DNA from: Myripristis murdjan | Taxonomy: Eukaryota; Chordata; Actinopteri; Holocentriformes; Holocentridae | Assembly: GCF_902150065.1 (NCBI RefSeq) | Contig: NC_043980.1 | Coordinates: 10,601,054-10,665,053 of the forward strand | Length of the DNA stretch: 64,000 bases | Direction: 5' to 3' | Shown: positions 1 through 11,268 of the stretch, one piece after another | How the letters are laid out: every line of letters starts with the position of its first letter | Position numbering within the stretch: the first letter of the stretch is position 1 | The notes under the pieces: generated by a model | Database searches by the model: none | What the model was told of the DNA's origin: nothing | What the model saw: only the letters and a program-made list of their open reading frames with translations | Made by a program: the position numbers and the translations under genes

Positions 1-571
1 TTTGATATAATTGTAGTGACTCTGACTTTGAAACGTTATTCCTGTTAACATCTGTTACTAATCTTCTAACTACTTATATTTCTGCTGGATGTCTTACAGG
101 TCTTTAACAGTTAGAATGTATTATATAGCAGTTGTTTGAGGTCTTGTTTTTTCACCATGTAAAGAGAGGTTTCTTTCACCCTCATCTCCTTTCTCTTAGT
201 AACCCAGAGCAGGTTTTGCAGTTGGTCTGCTTTTTGTATTTGCTTAGCCAAACACAATTTCACTCAATGTCCTTTAACAATACTGATGAGCTATGTTCAA
301 TTAAAAATAGGCTGGTCTGTTTTATTTCTTCATTTTGGTTTTTACATTTGTCTTACATTCAGTTCCAAATAGCATTAAATGTCTTAAAAAATCTTAAATT
401 TAACTTGTAGAAACTGGCCAATGCACTGTTCTTGTGATGTTTTTATGGATCTTACTCTCCAGAAAGTCAAGGGGTTCATGTGATTGTCAGCAGTGTCAGC
501 AAAAACTTTTCTTCTTTTTGACTGATTCCTCCATCTTTCCCCCTCTGCCCTCCTCTCTCGCTGGTCTCCAG
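1..571 (+). other. mtmr7 intron (partial)
   Basis: This stretch lies upstream of the first recognisable mtmr7 exon. It is AT-rich and ends in a long pyrimidine-rich tract followed by the acceptor AG at 570-571. I see no coding segment in it; the earlier mtmr7 exons must lie outside the window. Confidence 0.6.
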
Positions 572-698
572 AATGTGGAAGGGTCTGTACAACCACGTCG
601 AGAAGTCGGCCACTCCTCGCCAGTCGCCCGCCGACTTCCTGTCCGCCGTGAGGGAGGAGTCCCAGCAGCTGGAGGAGGAGCTGACCAATCACCAGGAG
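572..698 (+). CDS. mtmr7: mtmr7, penultimate coding exon (myotubularin-related protein 7)
   Basis: The exon is bounded by acceptor AG at 570-571 and donor GT at 699-700. Translated from base 573 it gives MWKGLYNHVEKSATPRQSPA, then DFLSAVREESQQLEEELTNHQE. This matches the C-terminal region of vertebrate MTMR7, which has a similar WKG-Y and RQSP stretch followed by an AVKEE-QQLEEEL coiled-coil segment. MTMR7 is a cytoplasmic/endomembrane phosphatase that removes the D3 phosphate from PI(3)P and Ins(1,3)P2, and its coiled coil pairs with the inactive partner MTMR9. The PH-GRAM and phosphatase domains lie upstream of the window. The methionine here is internal, not a start. Vps37a lies convergently downstream, as in human 8p22. 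MTMR6 and MTMR8 are alternative paralogues, but the tail of the next exon favours MTMR7. Confidence 0.88.
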
Positions 699-2196
699 GT
701 ACCGCCAGGAGGAACCGCCCACCACCACCCGGGCTCCAGACAAGGCATACAACACACAGACACCCCTCCCCCCCAACAGCACACCACCACAACCCCAACG
801 TCCACAGCTCAACGCTCCAATAGGAAGCCTTCGTTTAGACAGAGCCCAGAGCTCAGATGGGCTTGAATGCCGGGAGCCACACATTCATACAGCGACTGGA
901 GCTCTGAAGCAGATTTATGAAAGAAGGCTGATGCTTTGTTCTTTACGCAGGCCTCATTCAAGAGAGATGACAAAAACAAAACAAGAGGAAACCTCCAGAG
1001 GCGGTGGAGAAGCCAAATTCAAGTGCAGCTGTTTGAAGTTTAGTCTTTTGTTTAGGCATACAGGGTTGCCACAGATCCTTAAAAAGTCTTAAAGTAGAAT
1101 TTCAAAATTTAAGGTCATACAGTGTCTTAAAATGCCTTATTTTTACTAAACGTAGTATTAAACTTTAAGCTTGTCTCTCAAAAAAAAAAAAAAAAATGGA
1201 AAAATAGAAATTAAAAATGATCCAGAGCTAACTTAACGGTTATTTCAATATTTTACTACCATCCAGTTGTTTTGTGTACCTGATGACAGTTTGTGAGCAA
1301 CAGCTAAATGGGGAAGTGTAAATTTAACCTTGAGCTGACGTGATCTGCAGCACTAGTGTTGTTGACTGAAGTGTGAATGGTAAATATCTCTCCCAAGCCC
1401 ACTAAAATCTGTTTTCAATGATTCAGTGATGTAATGTTGCAATTTATGCAGCAAAGTATATGTAAAAAAAGTATATCTATTATTTAGTATTTTATGTGAT
1501 CTTGAGAAAGTCTTAAAGAGTCTTATATTTGGTGTGTAAAAGCGTGCAGCAGCCCTGGTGTAGTTAATGATGGCATCTACTCGCTGTTTTTTGGTCAGAA
1601 AAGGAAAGAGGGGAGCTGCATTATTTTATTTTGAAGAGGCTCTCGTGCTCTGATCAGATTCTTTGCTGTGACCTAAAGCTGACAGATTCGCCTGCTCAGA
1701 CCTTTTTCATGTCAAAGTTGTTGAGATCAAATGTTATAAAGACAATTTTACATTGAATTCAGATTCTACATGAGTGCAGTTGATAATGCTGTATTTATTT
1801 ATGTTGAGGGCAGCTGTGTGGCATGCAGAGCTTCCCCAGCAGTGCCAGTCAGGACTCTGTACATCAGACTGAGGACTAAATACATCTGAATGATTTGAGC
1901 GGCTTCAGATCGCAGATTTTCAGAGCCAAACTGCTTAATATCCAAATTCAAGCTCAAAGATGACAAATGAATGTCAGACTATCCTGTAAAGGTTTACTGT
2001 TTTGTGTCTCAGAGAGCCGGTGTCCAACTGGAGCGTTGATCAGCGGTGACAATCTGTCAATCATCCACAATCCCTACCTCTGACCCTCATGCACAACACA
2101 CACTGAGAACGTTTGGAAACATTACTGATGATGCTCTAAATGAAAAACCTGTTGGCTAGTTATGAGACGTAATCGTTCCTCTCCTCCTGCCTGCAG
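699..2196 (+). other. mtmr7 last intron
   Basis: This intron separates the two mtmr7 exons. It contains a poly-A run near 1180-1196 and short AT-rich stretches with a repeated AAAGTCTTAAA-type motif around 1080-1130 and 1505-1525. It ends in the pyrimidine-rich acceptor CCTGCCTGCAG. No other gene is visible. Confidence 0.6.
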
Positions 2197-2571
2197 AGGA
2201 TAGCAGCCCTGACCGGGAAGCCAATCACGTGGGAGAAGATCACGGTTCCGAGGAGGAGGACTAGCCAGCTGCGTCCCAGGTACTGCGGGCCGGACCCGCC
2301 CACCACTTACACGTACCCGATCACCAGCCCCGCACAGGACTACGGTCTCGCCCTCGCCGCCGCGTCGGCCAGTCAGAAGGCGGCGACGGACGACCCTGCT
2401 CTCACCCTGCCTTTAGGACCGCCTGTCCAGGTCAAAGGTCACGACCCCGATGACCTCTCCACTTGCAGCGACCTGGAGTCGGGTGTGGCCGACCTCAGCA
2501 GCCGCTCGTCTAGCGGCGGGGACGACAGCAAGGACCCCGACCCCGAAGAGGCCGTCCTCACCACCGCCTGA
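2197..2571 (+). CDS. mtmr7: mtmr7, last coding exon and stop
   Basis: The exon starts after AG at 2195-2196 and stays open for 124 codons to TGA at 2569-2571, in phase with the previous exon, which ends on a whole codon. The product begins RIAALTGKPITWEKITVPRR and ends in DDLSTCSDLESGVADLSSRS followed by SSGGDDSKDPDPEEAVLTTA. Human MTMR7 ends with the same pattern: DPDLSANSDQESGVEDLSCR, then an acidic segment, then EAVFLTA. The middle is Pro/Ala rich and poorly conserved, as expected for the disordered tail. The exon is much more GC-rich than its surroundings, and overlapping open frames on both strands are by-products of that composition. Confidence 0.9.
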   Translation, partial: RIAALTGKPITWEKITVPRRRTSQLRPRYCGPDPPTTYTYPITSPAQDYGLALAAASASQKAATDDPALTLPLGPPVQVKGHDPDDLSTCSDLESGVADLSSRSSSGGDDSKDPDPEEAVLTTA

Positions 2572-4562
2572 CTGCAGACGGAGCCCCGCCCCCTGGCCCG
2601 AGGACCTGAGGGAGGCCGGCAGAGGAAACACACCCACTCACATTCCCAAAAGCGACGGTGACTCTGAGACAAACATGGAGGGGACGTGAAAGCACACCGC
2701 AGATTTAAAGACTCACGGACTGATTGATTTCCCAGTGGAGTGGCAGTTGGATTTTAACACGTTTTCCAGAAGTTTCCTGGCACACACTCGTCTTCATCGC
2801 AGGACAACTGTAGTTCGTCTCTTCCCTCGGTCTAAAGGGAGTTTTAGTATTTTAGTGAGGAACCCGACTGTGTTTTGCCTTTTGAGGAGGCAAAAGAAGC
2901 ATGCAGCTGCTGGAATACTTCCTGTGTCTTTACCTTACATTTTATATTTTGTATTGTTTTTTTTTGTTGTTGTTTTTGTATTTGGAGTTTTTGTTGCACA
3001 AAGCCAAATGGGCTGCATTTTATAGTGGATGCGTTTTTGTTTGTTTGTGTGTTTTGTTTTGTTTTTGTTTGTTTTTTTAAGTTTGGCTCAATTAGTTTGT
3101 GGTCTGTCCTGTGGAGGAAAAACAAGGTGGACAAGTGTCACATGGAGCCTGACAGAAGTGACGCACAGCACAGATACAATGACAATCTGATGTTTTTTTT
3201 TTTTTTGGCTTACATTTTGTTTTACATTTTTAGTCACTGCATGCATCTCAGTGGCTGAGTTTTAGCCAAGCAAATCTTAAATGGATGTTTGAGATATTGA
3301 GATATGAGCAGGCCTCCCAAATTTACATTTTCAACTAGACCATAAACACACATCCATCAGAAAAGAAAAGTCTGTATGATATGTCATTATTTATTTTGAA
3401 GCAAAAAACTTCTGCAGCATTGTGGAAGATTTATGGATATTGCCACTGAATCTTTTTTAATTCTATAGATTATGTTTTGCACAAAAGGTAGAGGATGGAA
3501 GCCACTACTCAGAACGATGATGATGCTGTCCAGTCCTAGTTTTTCCTCCCAGGTCTTCAGTTGATTCAAGACGAGGGGGTAGCTCAGAGCTTCAAGCCAG
3601 AGGGAAAAAACACACACAGCGGTGAAGCAAACAGCTCTCAGTTGTCTTGAACGCACTTTATTTGATACATCTTTACACCAGTGAGCAGCTCGCTTCACTG
3701 TAATGGAGAGAGTTTACACCGAAAACTGATAAATGAAAACATACCTCCTGGTTTTTTCCTCGTGGCGTTGAGCTGCTTTTCCACAGCGCGGCCAGTAAAA
3801 CCAAATCATGATGTTCACAACGGGGAATTAAAAGCACTGGCCACCAATTTGACACTACAGCCCAGCAAGAAAATCAGTAGAAACTGAGCAAGAGTAAAAG
3901 AAGGTCACTTTCAGCACCCAAACTTTAATCTCTGAGGAAATGTGACCACAGAGCTGCTGCTAAAGAAATTTTTAAATGTTGTATCATGTAGTCTGAACAC
4001 TGGGAAGCCCACGAGCCTGCAGCCTGAAGCAGAGCCGGAAATGTGAGTCGACCAGGCTGGCACAGTCGCCGCACCGGCCAGAATATGAATGGGAGCAGAG
4101 CAGATGATGTAGAGGTGACAGTCTAATAATCCTTGCTAATCCAGTGCTCAGAATCCCCGCTTCCTCTCTGAGCTGAACTTCAATGAAGCCTTGTTCTCGG
4201 CTGCATCTAGTCTTAAACCTCGTTTTCTCTCGTAACTTATCCTCGTCGTTTCCCAAGCCATATCTCTCTGTAAAACAAAACCCTCCACTGAGGGGTCTTG
4301 GACCGTTTTTAAACTTCAGTCACTCACACCACCATTTTGTTTTCAGGAGTTACAGAATATTGGCAAACGTTTTTATTAAGTAGATTCCCATCGGTATGTC
4401 AGACAGAGAAAAAAGAATAAATTTGTTTTACAGTCTGACTGCAGTGTTTTAACAGAGGCCAATCAGCTGAGGCGGTGTGGAGTTTTGGTCGTCTTGTTTC
4501 AGAAATTAACCCGAGCAAAATGTGAACAAATGTATTCCTGTTTACAGTGAGGCTAAAATCTT

Positions 4563-4567
<5 letters not shown>

Positions 4568-4596
<29 letters not shown>
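4568..4596. repeat. (GT)n microsatellite
   Basis: This is an uninterrupted GT dinucleotide run in the probable mtmr7 3'UTR. Confidence 0.9.
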
Positions 4597-5975
4597 AATA
4601 CATTGTTTCCAAAGCCATTTAGGTTTTCTTTCATGTTTCAGTGTGCTGTGCTACATTTGAAAAGGGCCTCATGTACTCAGTTTTCTACACTGGTGAAAAT
4701 CCAGCTGAATTCTACAGACGGGGAAGCATTTGGCTCCAGTCCTGTGCAGTTTAGCAGAGGAGTCCCATCACTGCACCGACTGATCCCTGTCCAACATGAA
4801 CGGTGTGTCCTCTCAGGTGGCCTTTAACATTCCCATTCCCAGTCTGATGAATTCAGAGAAACAGTGGCTCCATATAAACTGAAATGTGTTTTCGTTCCAA
4901 CGCTTCAGTTCGTTTCACACTGTTTGAAGGAACCAGTCTCAGTCTAGATGAGTCTAGACTTTTTAACAAGCACATGCGGTGTTTGGCGGCGTGGCGTGAG
5001 AGCTGACCGCTGTCACGCTGTGAGGACTCAGAGCCTCTGAACAAACATCAGCCTTGACAGATAAACTGATGAACAGCCACACAGTTTGGTGCGTTCTGGC
5101 TGCAGGTGGAAAGTTAGTCAGCTCCACCTGACGCCTCGGCAAGTCACCAGCCGCTGTGCAGAGTGCACTCTGTCTTCGGCCGATCAGTAAAATAATTCAG
5201 GTGGGAGTGTATTTTGGACTTTACTAATTTACACTATGGCTTGGAGACTTTTTTCCAAGTTGTGTTCAGTAGAAGTCCAATAAGCCACTGGAGTGTTTAG
5301 TTCCTGCCTGGACACACGCCCTCCCTGTGACTGGTTGAAAAAGAACCAGGATTTTAATTCTCTCAGACCAAATCAGATGTAATGTGCACATCTGGCACGC
5401 GAAACACAGAGTGCAGGCAAATCACTGCTGACGAGTTTCATCTCACCATCGATATTAAGGTTCATTATAGAGATGACATCTTTGATGGACAGGTTATTTA
5501 TGATAACATTACATCTTTTAACACTCAGCTGGGATGATTTGTGTGAGTCGAAGCAGGCAGGAATCCAACTGTTGGCACAGGTTTTTACACGCGGCCCCAT
5601 TTTGAAGAAGAAAAAAGCAGGGGGTGGGAGTCATTTAGTTTCTAGTCATTCCTGTTGCCCACAGTGGATGTTGGGAACAATGTGCAGATGTACAATTTTG
5701 CCTTCTTTTTATTTCCATTGTTCTAACCAACTGCCCGCTTCACGAGTGGATGAACTTTATCGATGCACTGAATTTGAAAAACTGGGATGTTTGATACCTC
5801 TTGCAGGTTCGCTGATGTTAAAAAACAAACAAACAAACAAAAAAAAACAAGCTGACAAATTCAAGTATCCCAGTGTGAGGCTGAGAGGGCGACGGCCTCT
5901 CCCTCTGACCTGATATCTGTCACTGTAGCCTGTGGTGTGTATGTGCTCTGTATCCATTGATGTAAATGAACTATC

Positions 5976-5981
5976 AATAAA
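5976..5981 (+). terminator. Candidate mtmr7 polyadenylation signal
   Basis: AATAAA is followed about 15 bases later by an A-rich stretch, about 3.4 kb past the mtmr7 stop. It is the best-placed signal before the convergent vps37a 3' region begins. Confidence 0.5.
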
Positions 5982-5995
5982 TGCACTGTTAAAGG

Positions 5996-6360
5996 GAAAC
6001 AACAGTCATGTTGATACTGAGTCGAGTGTGTTCACAAGTCACAAACAAGAAAAAAACAAAACAAAACCGAAAATTGTTACAAATATATAACAGCAATCTG
6101 ATTAAGTGACAGGGAAATCCTGGTGATTTTAGCCCAGAATCACATCATCAGCATCTGCACTTGGGCTGTGACTTGGGCCATTTCAGAGGAAAACAATATT
6201 GTGATTGTGGGCTGAGTTTTTTTTTTTTTTTTTTTACTCTCTGAAATTTTGACTTTTCCTCAGATTACCCCTCTCGCCCAGCTCCATGTTGTTGTTTTTT
6301 TCCTCCCTAAAATGGCCCTAATACACTGTCGCAGCAAGGTAAAGACAATGAGTACATAAA
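5996..6360. other. Short gap between the convergent mtmr7 and vps37a 3' ends
   Basis: This holds a poly-T run (6219-6235) and A-rich sequence. I see no gene in it. Confidence 0.5.
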
Positions 6361-7768
6361 AAAAACACAAAAAGAAGTTTATTCTAAACGCTTTATTACC
6401 CTAACAAATTAAATAAGAACATATAATACAAGGTGTCTGAGTCTTTGATTACAATAAAGCCTATTATTAACATTATTTAAATACAGTATCCAACGTCGTT
6501 GAGTATTTCTGCAGCGTTTTATCACAGCACTCCTCAACATCATCCCAAATTCAGTGATACTCATCAAAAAAAGTTCAAGTCCATGTGGGTGTCAGAAAAC
6601 AATTTGTTATGGTCATCACCATCATCACCATCATCATTATGGTGGTCAACATCGCGAAGTGAAAAATACTTAAGGTTGTGTTCGAGATTTCATGAAGTGG
6701 GAAATTTGAGCGACACCACAACCACCACCTGGCCAGGCAGATCATGTCTCAGTTTTTTGGTCACTTCCCCAGATCACACGTATTGGACTGACTGTGTCAG
6801 TAACTGATTTGACACTGCCAGGCCCAGCATAAATGAAACCAGATACCTTTGAGTTAGCGTCCTGGGACAACGTTCCCAGTGTAAACAGGACCTTCAGGGG
6901 GCAGCGAATGACTTTTTGTCCAATCAAACAGATCAGTTTAATCACAAGATGAGCGCTAACACAGAGTTTCCTCTGTGAGAGCCGGCTGGGACAATAAAAT
7001 GAGGACTGGACAGCGATGTTAGAGATGGGAAGCAACGAAACACAAAACCAGGGTTAAAGATGACTTTACAGTGACATTTATTTCTCTGCTCTGCATGAAA
7101 AAAAAGTCTGCAGGACTGCTGGGACACCATCCTACACACCACCGTCCAGTCCCTGTTTTATCTGCCAGGCGCAGGTGCTGCTCTCACTGAGTTAAAGTGA
7201 GTTTAAGCCGATGAAGAAAAACAAGGAGGGATGGAAGCTGTCGTCACTGTCAGGAGTTGAGAACTGGAGGGAGAGCATGTGCAGAGGAGAAATTATCCAC
7301 CGTCATGATCAATTTTTAGTAACAAAACGTGTCGCTCGTTCTGCCAGTTCTGTCCTCCTGCTGTGACTCTGCAGCTTCTCCATCCATCTGGTTCTCCTAT
7401 AATCAAGCTTCATAAATAAAGGCTTTTTTTGTTTTTAATCCGGATGTGGGCACAACGGGCTTCTCCTCAAGCCCGTCGTCGTCATCATCTTCCTCATCAT
7501 GAAAATCCTCATCGCTGACTTAGTGTGCTTCTCGTCGTCTCTCTAACGTCATAACCTTTGAGTTGGCAGCTGCTGGCAGAGGAAACTGCAAACCTAAAGG
7601 TGAGAAATATTGAGAAATAGAATCAGCTGCTCAGTATGACAAATCTGTTCCCTGACTGTAACAGTAAAGTTTCGTCACCATGTGGAACCAAAACGAGGCT
7701 GAGGGTTTCACAACCTGCAGCCTGAGTGTGTGTGTGTGTGTGTGTGCATACCTTTTCTACCTTGTGAT
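6360..7768 (-). other. vps37a: vps37a 3'UTR (inferred)
   Basis: This is the sequence following the vps37a stop on the minus strand. Minus-strand AATAAA signals (TTTATT on the plus strand) lie at 7077-7082, 6392-6397 and 6378-6383, and any of them could end the transcript. No coding exon is apparent. The true 3' end is unknown. Confidence 0.4.
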
Positions 7769-7849
7769 CTAGTGGCTGGTAGGAAACTGTCCATGTGTGT
7801 TGATGGACTGCTGTAGCTTCTCCTCTTTGGCCCTTCTGCTGTGGCAGAG
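7769..7849 (-). CDS. vps37a: vps37a exon 11 (stop codon)
   Basis: This exon encodes LCHSRRAKEEKLQQSINTHG followed by QFPTSH and a TAG stop. It matches the human ending CHCRRAKEEKLQQAIAMHSQF. The acceptor is CACAG just after 7849 on the plus strand. Confidence 0.93.
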   Translation of the reverse strand, partial: LCHSRRAKEEKLQQSINTHGQFPTSH

Positions 7850-9519
7850 CTGTGAGTGACACAGAATGATCAGATCAGTTTTTTTTTTCTGAAAATACAA
7901 CTCGTGACAAAAAGTTACAACATTACAACATGATCTTACAACATTATTGCACAAATAGAGCTTGCGCTATTTGGCTTTGTTTTTGTGTGTGTGTGTGTGT
8001 GTGTTTTTTTTTTTCTTTCCCCAGAACCACCAGTGGCTTTTTTGGGCGGCAGCTACGAGACAAGGTCGATGAGCCGGTTTGGAATAAGCTTTAAAATAAA
8101 CCTCGTCTCTGCTGCTGCGCTCCTCTCTTCCTCACCTCTCCTCTTATCCTGTTTGCTCTACTTCCTTCCCTTTGTCCTACCACGACTCTGCAATAGTAAC
8201 AGTTACAATAATAATAATTCATAAATTATTAACAATTAATTAAATTGTTAATGTTAATTTATACCCAAATAAAAAATTAGCCTGAGGACCCAAAGTAACA
8301 CAGCGTTGGCTTCACTTTCTAATACCTTGCCATCGCCTGCTGTCAACGAGAGAAAACAGTATGATTTAAAGAGAATGTACAGGGTTTTTTTTAACTTTAA
8401 TAACCTGTCTTTTTGTAATCAAATATATTTTGGTAATCATTTATGTATTGTGTTCCTTGGTTTTTGTCATGTGACTACTGTAAAAGCTAAGGGGGGTGGG
8501 CACAACAAGCTGAAGCTTCAGCTGACTCCATTTTGGTCACTTACATAAATTTATACACTTAATAGTGTTTTCTATCATTTATGTGACTATGGAGGCAGAA
8601 ATAAAATTGACTTGACTGTTATAGATCTGAGTCTAATGTTACTTTATTTGATTTCCGCTAACATAAACACAATCTGAGAAGAGATGGAAAAGACGACGGT
8701 GCTGTTGGCTGCCTGACTCACAGTCTCAACCCAACGATTTCCCAAACCACTTGGAAACCATCTTTGGATTTGGAAGATTATTTTGAAAGTATTTTTGGCA
8801 TGAAGAGCTGTGATGTGACGGTGGCGGCCTGGCAGGGGAACCAGTCTCTTCTCTGAGTAAAGAACTAACAACACAAATGACTGGATTTAAGACATCATTT
8901 ATATTAAGACTTTAAATTCATTATTTAGCACAACTGATATTGTATTAGACTGAGGCAAATTTCTTAGGCCTCAAGCAGTTTCCAAATTCTAGCACCTGAT
9001 GTTGGAACCAAACTGAATAAAAACACAGATTATCTTATTATAGGCTTAGTAAATGATGATGATACAATGATGCAAATCCATGAGCCACATTAATTAATAA
9101 AAGGCCATCATATAATTGGAAATATGGCACAGCTATTAGGCCTAACAGATCTATGTTATTTCTCCTGAGGCCAAAAGAATTTCAACCAGCATTACACAGG
9201 ATCATTATCAGTCCCACTATACTAGATCACAGGACAATACTGACAGAAACATTAACAAAACCCATGCCATGGGCTTAAAACACACACCACAGCTGTCTTA
9301 CATACTCTGCGCCTCAGTGACACCAAAATGGATCCAAAATGGACGAAGTGGATTCTCACCGTTCTCTTCTCCATGAAGCTGGTCAGGAAGTCGTCGATCT
9401 CTGTGCGTCCCTCCAGGAAGTTCTCGGCGGTCTCCTCAGATTCCTCCTCCGCCTGGTGGGCCGCCACCTTCAGCCGAGCCTGAAGAGCGCTGAGACTGCA
9501 GCTCTGTGACAGAGAGAGA

Positions 9520-9591
<72 letters not shown>

Positions 9592-9713
9592 CAGGTGAGC
9601 ATCTTCTGAGTGTGTGCCTGTGTGTGTTGCAGTGAGAGACAAGTCATTAGGAGCTTGTTGTCTTTAGAAAAAGGAAAGTGGTATTACATTTAATTCATGA
9701 TGTCTAATTATGG

Positions 9714-9774
<61 letters not shown>

Positions 9775-11234
9775 GGCAGTATACAGTATATCAATGTTGT
9801 GATATTACCTGAGATTTTGGATAATATACAACAAGTACGAGTTGTAGTCTCTTCCTGGTTTTAAAGTTGCACAAGGACACAATTCTGAACTTAGACTGTT
9901 CAAGCTGCTCTATTATTTGTCCCTACCTGTTACATACACATGTGCCACTTTATTAGGTCCACCTGCACAATCTAATACAACCCAACTGTTGTGCCATAAA
10001 GTCTCCTTTTCTGCTGCCTATAATGCTCAGGTTTTCTTTGTGTCACAGTAATAGAGGTGTTCATTCACTTCTATGTTTGCCATTGACCTCACAGTTAGTG
10101 CTGCTTTTGTCCTTAACTGAATTTTACTGAGAGCTGGTTCTACTATTCTGTCCCTCTCACTGTATGCACATAAGGAGGACAAAAAAATAGAAACACCTCT
10201 CACTTTAATGTACTCTAGTTCATGACCTCTGCAAACTACAACCTCAATAATAAACACAGAATTAAATTTACACATTCTGCACAATGTCAGCAAAAAGTGA
10301 ACATTATAAACTTTGTTAAAAGGTGGAATTTATGGCAGAGCTGTTGCACTGAACTGCATTAGACTGTACAGGTGGAGCTAATAAAGTGGCCACTAAGTTT
10401 ACAGGTGCTCTATGTTTCTCTGTCTGTGCAGTCTTATGTATTTGCAAAAAAAAAAAAAAAAAAAAAACTAAACTAAAATGAAACTGATCAATAATACACA
10501 GCTCATCTACTTATTTCAATTTCATTAGATTCCACACAATGATGCATGAGTATGTGCAATAAATTATCAGCATTAATCTGGGGTTCAGAGGGAAGATTCA
10601 CATCCAGCATGTTTGGAATCTGAGGTGTGGAGCGTTTACTCCTTTAGCTCAGTTCAGCACACAACCAATTTTCACATCTAACCCTAACCCTAAATGCCTG
10701 AAACAGTGACTCAGTCCTTTAAGAGAAGCCTGGTGCAGATCATCAGGAGTGAGAACAACATGTGAACAAACTAGAGGAAACCAGAGCCACATGGTTTTGG
10801 TTGGAAGGAAATGGATGTTGACATCTGATCAGACATAAACACATGAGCTTAGCGCAAACTGCAGTCTGGACTGATACTCATGTTGTTTTTGTGAATTTCA
10901 GCCAACAGCATCACCAAGTCCATCATGCTTATCTGGAGTTACAGGGATGGGATTCAAGATTTTTGAAACAAATTTTTAAAGGCCAAATTCAAAGTCAATA
11001 AGATAGTCAATTCCATTAATATTCACTATGATCTGTTTTAATCACAGCATCTCTCTTCAAAAACACACAAGTCAACCCCTCTACGTGTGGAGAGTGAAGC
11101 CTCTTACCTCACTGAGCTCATGCTGTCTCTGCATCTTTGTCTCAAAGGCCGACTTCATCTGGGTCAGCTGCTCGTACTGTCAACAAAACACAGAACATCA
11201 GCTGCCACACAATGGCAGGGAAAGTGAATATGTA

Positions 11235-11268
<34 letters not shown>

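Larger units (their letters stand above)
2572..5995 (+). other. mtmr7: mtmr7 3'UTR (inferred)
   Basis: The 3.4 kb after the mtmr7 stop holds no convincing exon. It has T-rich stretches (2950-3100), a (GT)n run at 4568-4596 and ordinary AT-rich sequence, and it ends near a good AATAAA signal at 5976-5981. I read it as a long 3'UTR. An earlier AATAAA near 4417 could give a shorter form. Confidence 0.5.

Noticed and set aside
384-884. Minus-strand 166-residue and other overlapping open frames around the first mtmr7 exon
   Set aside because: They are shadows of the GC-rich mtmr7 exon and its flank. Only the frame that matches MTMR7 and respects the splice sites is kept.
2413-2689. Alternative frames within the last mtmr7 exon
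   Set aside because: They overlap the MTMR7 tail and have no family resemblance.
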